From: Thermococcus argininiproducens
GTDB taxonomy: Archaea; Methanobacteriota_B; Thermococci; Thermococcales; Thermococcaceae
Direction: 5' to 3'
DNA: 64,000 nucleotides
NCBI RefSeq assembly: GCF_023746595.1
Contig: NZ_CP080572.1
Coordinates: 558,001-622,000 of the forward strand
The position numbers and the translations under genes were made by a program. A model generated the notes under the pieces. It had not been told where the DNA came from. It was given only the letters and a program-made list of their open reading frames with translations, and made no database searches. Below are positions 1-7,256 of the stretch, in pieces; positions within the stretch are counted from its first letter, which is position 1, and each line of letters starts with the position of its first letter.

Positions 1-2
1 AC

Positions 3-704
3 ATCCAGCCAAGGATCAGAAACCCAAAAGTCAAGCAGATAAACCCGGCCCTTGAGGGTGAGGAGGCTCCCTCGGCTTCCTTTGTTGTTTCTCAATATTT
101 TAATTTCTGGAACACTTGGAGCGCTCTGGGAGTTATTGGGGATATAGGGGAAAAGGCCTTTGAGATTCCTAAAGTTGGGGAGCTTTTAGAAAGGGAGGGC
201 TTCACAAAGGAGGAAGCTTTGAGGCTAGTGGAGCTCATGGATTCGAATTATATAACCACGGAAAGGAAAAGCGTTGAAAAGGCCGTTAAAGTAGTTCTTG
301 AAACCCCTGTGAGAGATCTTTTGACATATGGGCCATGGGTCAAAAAGGCTGAGGCAATAGGGGAGGCTATTAATGGGGCCCTTGCGGGGGCAGAGGTGAG
401 GGATGGAATGGCCTTCATAACTTTCAAGAGCCCGTTCAACATTATCTCCAAGGTGGCCAGAAAGGCCGTCTGGGAGATAGGCTATGAGGGAGCGGTGGTT
501 GTTAATGAGGACTTCCATGGGAAGGCCCAGATTTACTTCAGGATTTCGTCGAAAATGGCCAAGAAAATAAATATGGGTGAAATAATCTCTGAACTTAAGG
601 GTAAAGGCTTCAATGCCGGAGGTAAGAGAGAGGTTTTAGGGTGTATTTGTGAGAAAGATAAAATTGAGGAAGTTTTGAGAATAATTAACGCTCATTTGGG
701 GTGA
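3..704 (+). CDS. DHH-family phosphoesterase (RecJ-like), C-terminal part cut by window edge
   Basis: Seen: the frame is open from base 3, so the true start lies before the window; about 233 residues remain. The stretch ALGVIGDIGEKAF resembles the end of a DHH domain, and AGGKREVLG near the C-terminus sits where DHHA1 domains carry their glycine-rich GGH-type loop. Known: DHH/DHHA1 proteins are metal-dependent exonucleases or small-phosphoester-cleaving enzymes. Inferred: a cytoplasmic phosphoesterase of unknown substrate; the DHH metal motif itself is outside the window. A TTG at 219 is internal, not the start. The stop overlaps a GTG (GTGA) just before the next gene, so this is probably an upstream member of the operon ending at 3420. 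Confidence 0.75.
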   Translation: MQPRIRNPKVKQINPALEGEEAPSASFVVSQYFNFWNTWSALGVIGDIGEKAFEIPKVGELLEREGFTKEEALRLVELMDSNYITTERKSVEKAVKVVLETPVRDLLTYGPWVKKAEAIGEAINGALAGAEVRDGMAFITFKSPFNIISKVARKAVWEIGYEGAVVVNEDFHGKAQIYFRISSKMAKKINMGEIISELKGKGFNAGGKREVLGCICEKDKIEEVLRIINAHLG

Positions 705-709
705 TCAAT

Positions 710-2125
710 ATGGAAGAAAAAATAAATGAAGGGATTGAAAAGGTCAAGAAGGTCTTTGTCATTGGCCTTGACTCAGCTCCGCCTGAACTTTTGTTTGGTA
801 AGTTTTTGGACGATTTACCCAACATAAAGTGGCTTGTGGAGCGCTCTATTTATGGCCCAATGCAGAGCACAATTCCGGCCATTACAATTCCGGCCTGGAT
901 GGTCATGGCCACGGGTAAAACACCGGGAGAACTTGGCCTTTACGGTTTTAGGCATAGGAAAGAGGGCACCTACAACGATATCTGGATTGCCCATGCTTTG
1001 ATGGTTAAGGAAAAGGCCGTTTGGCACCACATAGCCGAGAAGGGTAAAAAATCGATTTTAATTGGAATCCCCCCGAGTTATCCACCTAAAAGGGTAAACG
1101 GTTATCTTATAAGCTGTTTCATTACTCCTGATGCAACCGTTGACTACACCTATCCAAAGGAGCTCAAGGGAGAGATTGAGCGCTTGGTTGGTGAGTATAT
1201 CTTCGACGTTGTCTTTAGGAAGGAGAACAGAGATGAGACAAAGGAGCAGCTCTGGGAGATGACGAGAAAGAGGTTTGAGGTCATAAGATATTTAATTCAG
1301 GAGAAGGAGTGGGACTACTTCCAGTTCGTGGAGATAGGCCTTGACAGGGTTCACCACGCCTTCTGGAAGTACTTTGACGAGAACCATCATTTATACCCGG
1401 GCGATGACAATCCATACAAAAACGTCATTCCCGATTACTACAAGCTCCTTGATGAAGAAATAGGTAAAACTCTAAAGCTTCTTGACTTGGATGAGACCGC
1501 TGTGATTATAGTTTCCGATCATGGTATAAAGGCCATGAAAGGAGCTTTTGCCATAAATCAGTGGCTCATTGATGAGGGATTATTAAAGATCAAGAACCCG
1601 GAGATTCTTGAGGAAGGGAGACAGGTCAGGTTCAATGAACTTGATGTGGACTGGAGCAAAACAATAGCCTGGGCCTGGGGAGGTTATTACTCACGGGTTT
1701 TCCTCAACGTTAAAGGAAGGGAGCCCCACGGCATAATTGAGCCCTCGGAATACGATAAGGTTAGAGATGAAGTTGCCGAGAGAATAAAGAGCATCAGAGG
1801 GCCCAATGGGGAGAAGTGGAACACCAAAGTTTTCTATCCGGAGGAGATTTACCCAATAGCCAAGGGGGACAAACCGGATTTGATGGTTTACCTGGACGAT
1901 TTGAACTGGAGAGCAGCGGGAACTCTTGGCTATGAGAGTCCATATCTCTTGGAGAATGATTTAGGCCCAGATGATGCCGTGCACGCTGAATACGGAGTGT
2001 TCTCACTCTACTTACCTGGAATGAGTGAAGCAAAGAGAACACAGCTCACAATTTACGACTTTGCACCAACTGTGCTTAGACTATTTGGAATGAAAAAACC
2101 ACTTAACGGGAGGAGTGTGATATGA
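710..2125 (+). CDS. Alkaline phosphatase superfamily: type I phosphodiesterase / nucleotide pyrophosphatase-like
   Basis: About 471 residues. Metal-binding elements in order: FVIGLDSAPP near residue 20 (first Asp), TIPAITIPAW near 60 (likely Thr nucleophile before PAW), GLDRVHHAFW near 205, VSDHGIKAMKG near 265 (Asp-His pair), and a late HAEYGVF. These fit nucleotide pyrophosphatases and phosphodiesterases of the alkaline phosphatase fold. No signal peptide is seen, so it is probably cytoplasmic. ATG at 710 is preferred to GTG at 701 because GGGGTGAT lies 4-5 bases before it. The gene is followed with an ATGA overlap by an APS-kinase-like gene, so a sulfated or adenylylated nucleotide substrate is possible but unproven. 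Confidence 0.75.
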   Translation: MEEKINEGIEKVKKVFVIGLDSAPPELLFGKFLDDLPNIKWLVERSIYGPMQSTIPAITIPAWMVMATGKTPGELGLYGFRHRKEGTYNDIWIAHALMVKEKAVWHHIAEKGKKSILIGIPPSYPPKRVNGYLISCFITPDATVDYTYPKELKGEIERLVGEYIFDVVFRKENRDETKEQLWEMTRKRFEVIRYLIQEKEWDYFQFVEIGLDRVHHAFWKYFDENHHLYPGDDNPYKNVIPDYYKLLDEEIGKTLKLLDLDETAVIIVSDHGIKAMKGAFAINQWLIDEGLLKIKNPEILEEGRQVRFNELDVDWSKTIAWAWGGYYSRVFLNVKGREPHGIIEPSEYDKVRDEVAERIKSIRGPNGEKWNTKVFYPEEIYPIAKGDKPDLMVYLDDLNWRAAGTLGYESPYLLENDLGPDDAVHAEYGVFSLYLPGMSEAKRTQLTIYDFAPTVLRLFGMKKPLNGRSVI

Positions 2126-2670
2126 GCGAGAAAACTCAAAAGAGCCTTGAAAATGGATTTACGATATGGCTTACTGGCCCAAGTGGAGCAGGAAAGACCG
2201 TTTTAGCACATGCTTTGAAGAAGAAGCTTAAATCAATGGGCTATGGGGTGGAGATTCTGGATGGAGATGTGATAAGAAAGACCCTGTATCCTGAGCTTGG
2301 CTTTTCTAAGGAAGCGAGGGAAATGCACAACAGAATAGTTATCCATATGGCCAAGCTTTTGAGCAGGAACGGGGTAATAACCATAGTTTCACTGATCTCA
2401 CCCTATAAGGCTGTGAGAGAGTATGCGAGGAAGGAGATTGGCAACTTCATTGAGGTATATGTGTATGCACCTTTGGAGGTAAGGATTCAGAGAGATCCAA
2501 AGGGATTGTACAAGAAAGCCATGCGCGGTGAGATAAAGGGATTGACGGGCTATGATGGGGTTTATGAAGAGCCGGAGAACCCAGAGGTGAAAGTCGACTC
2601 TTCAAAGATGACGCCGGAGGAAGAGGTAGAGGCCGTGTTAGAGAAGGCCAAAGAGCTCGGTTATCTCTGA
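2122..2670 (+). CDS. cysC: Adenylylsulfate (APS) kinase-like protein, CysC family
   Basis: 182 residues, near the family's usual length. Seen: Walker A GPSGAGKT at about residue 19, LDGDVIRKTL (the family's DGD-R element), GFSKEAREMHNRI, and SLISPYK, the segment that in APS kinases follows the second strand. Known: CysC phosphorylates adenylylsulfate at the 3' hydroxyl with ATP to give PAPS. Thermococcales are not known for classical assimilatory sulfate reduction, so the product may serve sulfation or salvage; that is inference. Start ATG 2122 overlaps the upstream stop (ATGA), so translation is coupled. Related kinases act on other acceptors, so substrate identity is uncertain. Confidence 0.8.
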   Translation: MSEKTQKSLENGFTIWLTGPSGAGKTVLAHALKKKLKSMGYGVEILDGDVIRKTLYPELGFSKEAREMHNRIVIHMAKLLSRNGVITIVSLISPYKAVREYARKEIGNFIEVYVYAPLEVRIQRDPKGLYKKAMRGEIKGLTGYDGVYEEPENPEVKVDSSKMTPEEEVEAVLEKAKELGYL

Positions 2671-2679
2671 GGTGACTCT

Positions 2680-3420
2680 ATGTTTATCTTTACTTTTCTT
2701 GGCTTTCTTGTGGGAACTCTAGTGGGCCTCACTGGAATAGGTGGCGGAGCTTTGATGACTCCAGCTTTGATTTTCCTTGGGGTAGAGCCTGTTATAGCCA
2801 TTGGTACCGATTTACTCTATGCAACGGTCACAAGGATTTTTGGTGTTTTCTTTCATCACAAGAATAATGGATTAAGGTTTGATCTGGCCTCAAGGCTCTT
2901 CCTCGGAAGTTTGCCAGCTATACTATTAGGAAACTTCCTCTTGAGAGAAATTGAGAGGACGGTTTTAAACGAGTATCTCACCATCCTCTTGGGCAGTGTC
3001 CTCTTAATTACCTCCACATTGAGCCTGATTAAAGGGGAAATCAGGGTTCCAATAAGGCCGAGAAGGGATTACTTATATCTTTTGGGCTTTATCGTGGGGT
3101 TAACTGTTCAATTCACTTCAGTTGGTGCGGGAGTAATTGTGAGCTTTGCTCTAATGAATCTTGCCAGAGTCAACCCAAAGGAAGTTGTTGGTGTCACGAT
3201 AGTTTACGGGTTGGCTTTGTCTTCTTTTAGCTTTCTGAACTATGCTCTCCTTGGTAGGGTGAATTATTCTTTGGCTTCTGCATTGATACTTGGCACTTTG
3301 CCGGGGGTTTATTTGGGCACGCGGATAAATTTACTTGTGGAGAGGGAGAAGCTGAAGAAGATCATTAATCTGATAATTTTAGTTGTTGGATTTTTGATAC
3401 TTGCTCAGCGAGTTCTTTAA
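2680..3420 (+). CDS. TauE/SafE family anion permease
   Basis: 246 residues with about seven or eight hydrophobic segments. The N-terminal GLTGIGGGALMTPAL is the hallmark of TauE/SafE proteins, and a second related half begins near residue 130 (VGLTVQFTSVGAGVIVS). Known: the family exports or imports sulfite, sulfoacetate and other organosulfur or carboxylate anions. GAGGTG lies 6 bases before ATG 2680, and only 9 bases separate it from the APS-kinase-like gene. Together with that kinase, the permease suggests a sulfur-oxyanion theme, which is inference from context. It is the last gene of the operon. Confidence 0.85.
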   Translation: MFIFTFLGFLVGTLVGLTGIGGGALMTPALIFLGVEPVIAIGTDLLYATVTRIFGVFFHHKNNGLRFDLASRLFLGSLPAILLGNFLLREIERTVLNEYLTILLGSVLLITSTLSLIKGEIRVPIRPRRDYLYLLGFIVGLTVQFTSVGAGVIVSFALMNLARVNPKEVVGVTIVYGLALSSFSFLNYALLGRVNYSLASALILGTLPGVYLGTRINLLVEREKLKKIINLIILVVGFLILAQRVL

Positions 3421-3556
3421 GGTTTTTTGATTGATATCTCCCAAATTGGGAGAAGTATTAAAAAGGTTTAATGATAGGGTGTCCAAAAGAGTTAAAAAGG
3501 TTGAAATAATGTAAACCCTTGGGAACAGTAATCGATGTAGAAAACAGCTTATTTTG

Positions 3557-3612
3557 CCCGCTCCCCTGTGAAGCCCATCCGATGACAAGAGGGGGCGGAT
3601 GACCGGGTGTGT
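3557..3612. other. GC-rich island with two competing hairpins; candidate structured RNA
   Basis: In an AT-rich spacer this block is strikingly GC-rich. CCGC (3558-3561) and CCCCT (3563-3567) pair with AGGGG (3590-3594) and GCGG (3595-3598), leaving T3562 bulged and a 22-base loop. Alternatively CATCCG (3576-3581) pairs with CGGATG (3597-3602). GTGA and GATGA elements in the loop recall kink-loop motifs bound by L7Ae. Known: in AT-rich hyperthermophiles GC-rich intergenic islands often mark structured RNAs such as H/ACA guides. I see no clear ACA tail, so the class and strand are open. Confidence 0.35.
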
Positions 3613-3625
3613 CTCTGGTTTCTTT

Positions 3626-3824
3626 TTAATGTCTTAATCCTCTTCTTCTGAGATTGACGTAATTATCGGCTATTGTTATTAAGATTTTTCTCTGTAGATA
3701 ATATTCTAATTCTTTTTCAATTTTTGTCTGTTTTATCACATCTTTTTCTTTTTGAGATTTCCATAATTCTTGTCTTAGTTTTTCAATCTCTGCCTGTTCT
3801 ATCTTTTATACCAGAAATTTGCAT
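3626..3824 (-). pseudogene. Remnant of a small coiled-coil protein gene, frameshifted
   Basis: Reading the minus strand, 59 codons are open from about 3805 down to a TAA at 3626, rich in Lys, Glu and Gln with a strong heptad-like pattern (EIEKLRQELWKSQKEK) and a basic tail NLRRRGLRH. This frame lacks an ATG near its start. An ATG at 3824 opens nine codons in another frame before running into a stop, so one indel near 3800 would join them. The composition is coding-like, whereas the T-rich plus strand here reads as a shadow. Family unknown. The GC-rich hairpin begins just beyond its stop. Confidence 0.4.
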
Positions 3825-3862
3825 ATTTCCAGTTTGTCCACAATTGCTTGTCTGTACAAAAA

Positions 3863-3889
3863 GTTTAAATATGGAAGCCCCTTCCATAT
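3863..3889 (+). promoter_or_regulatory. TATA box and 21-bp perfect palindromic operator before the ATPase at 3908
   Basis: TTTAAATAT at 3864-3872 is a good archaeal TATA box. It merges into a palindrome at 3869-3889 with 9-base arms ATATGGAAG and CTTCCATAT around CCC. The expected transcription start, about 25 bases after the TATA box, falls at the palindrome's right edge, so a bound dimer would block initiation. GGGGTG at 3895-3900 is the ribosome binding site. Confidence 0.7.
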
Positions 3890-3907
3890 AGAATGGGGTG
3901 TCTATAA

Positions 3908-4993
3908 ATGTTTGAAACCCGGCCAGTAACCAATGAGAAAAACCTTTATGGAAAAAAGCACAAAGAAGCTCTTAAACAGCTGAAGAAGAATGTTGAGGAG
4001 AAAACATTTACAGCAATTCTGGGCCCAAGAAGGGTCGGCAAGACGAGCATCATTAGGGTTTTTTTGAATAAGTACAGGTACCGGTACATATACTATGATC
4101 TATCCCCTTTTATGAGCAAGCCAGGGATCAGCTATACCGAGCTGACTCCAGCAATGATGAATATTGAAACAAATGAGCTCTCATACCATGCCCAGCTCAG
4201 TCTGGGTCTTGTACGGCTTGATGTTAAGCCCGAAAATGGGGTACAGTTCCAAAATGCCCTGATTAACCTCTTAAGGGAACTAAATGGTAAATACGATAAT
4301 CTTCTTGTAATAATAGATGAAGCTCAGGTAATGCCCCGCATCAGAGGAGTTAACATGCTGGGCCTTCTTCAATTGATAAGCAACACAATGGACAATATAA
4401 CCGTGATAATGACAGGATCGATGCCGGGATTGCTTGAGAAGATACTCAGTCCCTCAGCGTCGCAACCAATGTTCGCCAGATATGTGGATAGGATTCACAT
4501 ACCGCGCTGGACACGTGAGGAAAGCATGGGATACCTCAAAAAAGGACTACACAAAGCAAAAGTATCCTGCACCAGAGCTGAAGTTGAAGAAGCTGCAGAG
4601 GAGCTCTCAAATGTACCCGGATTTTTGGCCTATTATGGTAAGCAGAGAACCAGAGGTATGAACCACAGTGAAGCTCTTGTAGAAGCTTCAAACTATGCCA
4701 TAAACATCTGGGAGCAGGATTTAGAGGCTTTTCTTAACATCTACAGCACCAGAGCTTATGTAACGACACTCTGGGCACTAGCTCAATCAAAATTCGGCCT
4801 AACACGAAAGGAGATCGCTGGCGAAGTGCTTCACAGGGAAAAAATTAGTGATAGGAGTCTTAGCCGTATATTAAGGAACCTCGTTTCCTCAGGAATGGTT
4901 GAGCACAGCAAAGAGCGCAGAAAGTACATCATTGCAGAGAATCCGCTTGCAAAAGCAGTTCAGAATATAGCCAGGAAATACAACATTTACTGA
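3908..4993 (+). CDS. Archaeal AAA ATPase with C-terminal winged helix (orphan STAND-like ATPase)
   Basis: 361 residues. Walker A GPRRVGKTSI near residue 40, Walker B LLVIIDEAQ near 135, sensor-1-like VIMTGSMPG near 160, then a helical region and a C-terminal winged helix (about 285-350: LTRKEIAGEVL ... SLSRILRNLVSSGMVEHS). This is the layout of the archaeal ATPase family common in Thermococcales. Known: family members are largely uncharacterised, and links to mobile elements or defence have been proposed. It is monocistronic with its own palindromic operator. The C-terminal winged helix could bind that operator, which is inference. No nuclease-like C-terminal domain is visible, unlike the ATPases at 7257 and 30196. 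Confidence 0.8.
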   Translation: MFETRPVTNEKNLYGKKHKEALKQLKKNVEEKTFTAILGPRRVGKTSIIRVFLNKYRYRYIYYDLSPFMSKPGISYTELTPAMMNIETNELSYHAQLSLGLVRLDVKPENGVQFQNALINLLRELNGKYDNLLVIIDEAQVMPRIRGVNMLGLLQLISNTMDNITVIMTGSMPGLLEKILSPSASQPMFARYVDRIHIPRWTREESMGYLKKGLHKAKVSCTRAEVEEAAEELSNVPGFLAYYGKQRTRGMNHSEALVEASNYAINIWEQDLEAFLNIYSTRAYVTTLWALAQSKFGLTRKEIAGEVLHREKISDRSLSRILRNLVSSGMVEHSKERRKYIIAENPLAKAVQNIARKYNIY

Positions 4994-5028
4994 TATTTTT
5001 CTTTTTCAATATACCCATCTTGAAAAGC

Positions 5029-5069
5029 GGGGGGTCACTCCCTCTCCTAAAAGGCGAAGCTTTCAAAAG
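5029..5069 (-). repeat. Relic of IS200/IS605-type element end
   Basis: The block matches, with drift, the hairpin-bearing end seen elsewhere here (GCCCTTCAGGGCGGGGAGG type): CTCTCCTAAAAGGCGAAGC then TTTCAAAAG. It sits exactly where the AbiEi-like reading frame to its right is lost, so it probably truncated that gene. No transposase gene accompanies it. Confidence 0.5.
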
Positions 5070-5330
5070 AAAAATATAAATCCTGTCGTTCAGAAGGAAT
5101 ATTCTTGTGAAGTACTCATGTATTAGGGCGTTTAGTCTGAGGACTGTGAACAGGCTATAGTGCCATTTCACGCCAAGTTTGTTCAGTCCGAGCCCGATAA
5201 TTTCCAGAGGTTTTAAAGCTTTTTTAGCTTGAACTCTTCGACGGTCTTTACATAGTAGAGCCCCCTGAGAATGCGGATTACGTAATTCTCCTTTTCAGGT
5301 CCCCTCTTTCAGGAGGAGAGAAAGTTAAAG
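5070..5330 (-). pseudogene. Decayed AbiEi-like antitoxin (type IV TA) fragment
   Basis: Minus-strand translation gives NYVIRILRGLYYVKTVEEFK in one frame and, after a frameshift around 5215-5225, PLEIIGLGLNKLGVKWHYSL and VLRLNALIHEYF in another. This order and wording match archaeal AbiEi-type antitoxins, whose winged-helix N-terminus is followed by an antitoxin domain. The frame then dissolves into the IS-end relic at 5029-5069. At least one frameshift and a 3' truncation make it non-functional as a full protein. The neighbouring gene on the same strand is a nucleotidyltransferase, the partner type expected in AbiE systems. Identification comes from remembered family wording, not from a search. 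Confidence 0.55.
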
Positions 5331-5356
5331 GTGATAAGCATCTTTCTGTGAGTTAT

Positions 5357-6104
5357 TTACTCGGATTGCAAGGAGATCTCTAAACTTTTAATTAATTTAT
5401 CCAATCCCCTGCTTTTGAGCCCTCTTTCTACGAGTATGTCTTTAAGCATCAATGACTTTTCGTAAAGCAGTCCTATAAGCCATTCAAACCGTTCTGGCTC
5501 AATGAGAACTTTTTGACTATTGAGCTCGTCAAGAATTATGCTGAAATCTATACCGTGCTCAAGCAGACGGAGTAGATCGTCAATATCCTTGATCCTGCTA
5601 AGAGAGGTCACGCCTTTGAATAAGAAGATGTCTTCAAGAGAAACCAGCTGAACCCTGAGGACTTTTAAATTCATAAACTCATCTGGAATTATTGAGCGAA
5701 CTTTCATACCATCTGAAAGTGTTATGCCTCTTAGAACTCTTTTTACAAAGACATCAAGAGTGAAGTCACCCAGCTCTGGGTCAAGCTTTTTGTAAACTGA
5801 AAAAGCTCCAAGTTTAACTTTATATTCATGCTCAATTTCTTTCATGTAGATAACCCTCACTCCTGGGCCAACCTTGAGCTCGGGGGGAGTATTTGTGAGA
5901 ACCTCATCAAGGGCTTTTAGAACAGGGATATTCTCAACGACAATGTCGATGTCTGCTGTCGCCTCTTTCATACCTCTCAGTGCAAGGTTCCCACCACCTA
6001 TGAGGTAAAGCGTTATCCTTTCGGGGATAACCCCTTGGGAAGCCAGCAGTGCAGCTTTTTCATCCAGCAGAGTGAATTCTTTGGTTAATCTCTCTTGTTA
6101 TCAC
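5357..6104 (-). CDS. Nucleotidyltransferase-like protein (AbiEii/MNT-type), with a 5' frameshift
   Basis: The frame-coherent part encodes TLYLIGGGNLALRG then ATADIDIVV, the G-G-G-N-L-A-x-R-G and D-x-D pattern of nucleotidyltransferase toxins. From ATG 5971 only 204 residues are read, and that start would drop the glycine motif. The natural start is GTG 6104, overlapping the upstream gene's stop with a GGTGA context, but this GTG is one frame off: after five or six codons a single-base shift (+1) is needed to reach the conserved frame. So it is either a decayed toxin, a sequencing error, or recoded. It is paired with the winged-helix gene at 6101-7030. ATP- or CTP-dependent transfer to a target is the family's role; the target is unknown. 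Confidence 0.6.
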
Positions 6105-7030
6105 CTTTTTAACCTCCCGAAATACTGGTGATAAACTTCTTCAACCTCTCTTCGAGAGGGGAATGGATAGCCTTTCTCTTTTCCATTGAGATATTCAATA
6201 ATCTCGTTAATAATCTCGAGAACATCAAACTTGAGGGCAAGACGTCTGAGCTTAGCGGTGTTGAATTTTTTAGCCTTTAGGAGGGTTATTATGTAAAGGA
6301 GCTCTCTTGTACCGGGTTCTGAAACGACCAATGCATGAACAATAGCCTCTTCGAGCGTTATCTGCTTGGAAGGCCAGTAGTAGTGGTAAACTCCCGGCGA
6401 TATTATGGTGAGACCAAAGTCTCCAAAACGGGCCAAACCTGTAAGCTGGAACAGATCTAATGTCTTGTCATTGAAGCTTCTCGTGGCGAGTATGAACTCA
6501 TTAACACCGCTCCATACAATTGTTGCATCTTCGCTGAAGCTCTTGGCTTTTATTGAGTTCTGCAGCCGGAAGTATTCATTTGCGAATTCCTTGATGAGTG
6601 AGAAACGCTTTGTAATGAAGTAGCCCTCTTCGTTTTTCCCAACGATGAGCCTTTCCATTAGTCCACTCAAAACGTGATGCACAGTGTAGCGGCTCACGTT
6701 GGCCCTTAGAGCGATTTCCCATGCGGCTCTTGGCTTTTCGATGGCCATCCCACCGATTACTTTGAGGTTTCTGCCTGCGAGGAGAGAGGCAAAGTTCATA
6801 TGGGGAAACCTAGCTAAGAGCTCATGAAAGAGCTCAAGGGGTTTGGTACTGGAGGGAAGAACCATGATCTTTTTGCCTTCCCTTTTTCTCTCTATGAGAC
6901 CCTTTATTTCAAGAGATCTGGTAATTGTGGAGACTCTTGCCCTGGAAAGGCCCAGTTGAGCGGAGAGTTCTCTAAGGGATGTTGGTTTATGGAGTGCTGA
7001 GAGAACCCTGAGTTCTGTTCTGGTGAGCAT
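6101..7030 (-). CDS. Two-domain winged-helix regulator paired with the nucleotidyltransferase (putative antitoxin)
   Basis: 309 residues. The N-terminal winged helix (about 1-60: TELRVLSALHKPTSLRELS ... SRARVSTITRSLEIKGLIER) is MarR/ArsR-like. A second HTH (about 105-150: AAWEIALRANVSRYTVHHVL) follows, then an unassigned C-terminal domain of about 150 residues. Its TGA overlaps the GTG start of the downstream nucleotidyltransferase, so the two are translationally coupled. This order, DNA-binding protein then nucleotidyltransferase, mirrors type IV AbiE modules, so an autoregulating antitoxin role is inferred. A TATA-like TTTATAAAT lies about 25-30 bases before the ATG. Confidence 0.7.
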   Translation of the reverse strand: MLTRTELRVLSALHKPTSLRELSAQLGLSRARVSTITRSLEIKGLIERKREGKKIMVLPSSTKPLELFHELLARFPHMNFASLLAGRNLKVIGGMAIEKPRAAWEIALRANVSRYTVHHVLSGLMERLIVGKNEEGYFITKRFSLIKEFANEYFRLQNSIKAKSFSEDATIVWSGVNEFILATRSFNDKTLDLFQLTGLARFGDFGLTIISPGVYHYYWPSKQITLEEAIVHALVVSEPGTRELLYIITLLKAKKFNTAKLRRLALKFDVLEIINEIIEYLNGKEKGYPFPSRREVEEVYHQYFGRLKR

Positions 7031-7110
7031 GATATCACCGTGCCAAAATTATTAAAGAATTTATAAAAATTTTTTGTTTTTTGACACTATTTTCACTATC
7101 CAGTTGAACA

Positions 7111-7156
7111 GGTAGGAGGTGAACTATTCTGTCCTAAAGGGCGAGGCTTTCAAAAG
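7111..7156 (-). repeat. Relic of IS200/IS605-type element end
   Basis: GGAGGTGAACTATTCTGTCC is followed by TAAAGGGCGAGGCTTTCAAA. The GTGAACT start and the hairpin sequence match the ends of the intact element at 9389-10819. It lies between the nucleotidyltransferase/regulator pair and the next ATPase promoter. No coding part remains. Confidence 0.6.
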
Positions 7157-7202
7157 TGTAAAAACGTGGGCTCCATGGAGGTGTTATGTCATGTAAACAG
7201 TA

Positions 7203-7255
7203 TTGGTAATATTGTTACCAAAATATTTTTAAATAATTGGTAATACAAATACCAA
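7203..7255 (+). promoter_or_regulatory. Twin inverted-repeat operators flanking the TATA box of the ATPase at 7257
   Basis: Operator 1 is TTGGTAA (7203-7209) and TTACCAA (7215-7221), 5 bases apart. Operator 2 is TTGGTA (7237-7242) and TACCAA (7250-7255), 7 bases apart. A TATA box (TATTTTTAAATA, about 7224-7235) lies between them. Operator 2 ends one base before ATG 7257, so the mRNA is probably leaderless and a bound repressor would cover both the TATA flank and the start site. Confidence 0.7.
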
Positions 7256-7256
7256 C

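Noticed and set aside
3557-3612. Box C/D small RNA
   Set aside because: Two GATGA motifs resemble C boxes but no matching CTGA D boxes lie at the right spacing; a generic structured element fits better.
3673-3891. 72-codon plus-strand frame with hydrophobic product
   Set aside because: Phe/Leu/Ile-rich because the DNA is T-rich; the opposite strand shows a coiled-coil coding frame that explains it, and the frame runs through the palindromic promoter.
5300-5335. GGTCCCCTCTTTCAGGAGGA as another IS-end relic
   Set aside because: It translates on the minus strand as part of the AbiEi-like remnant (KRGPEKENY), and lacks the GCCTCGCCC core, so it is better explained as old coding DNA.
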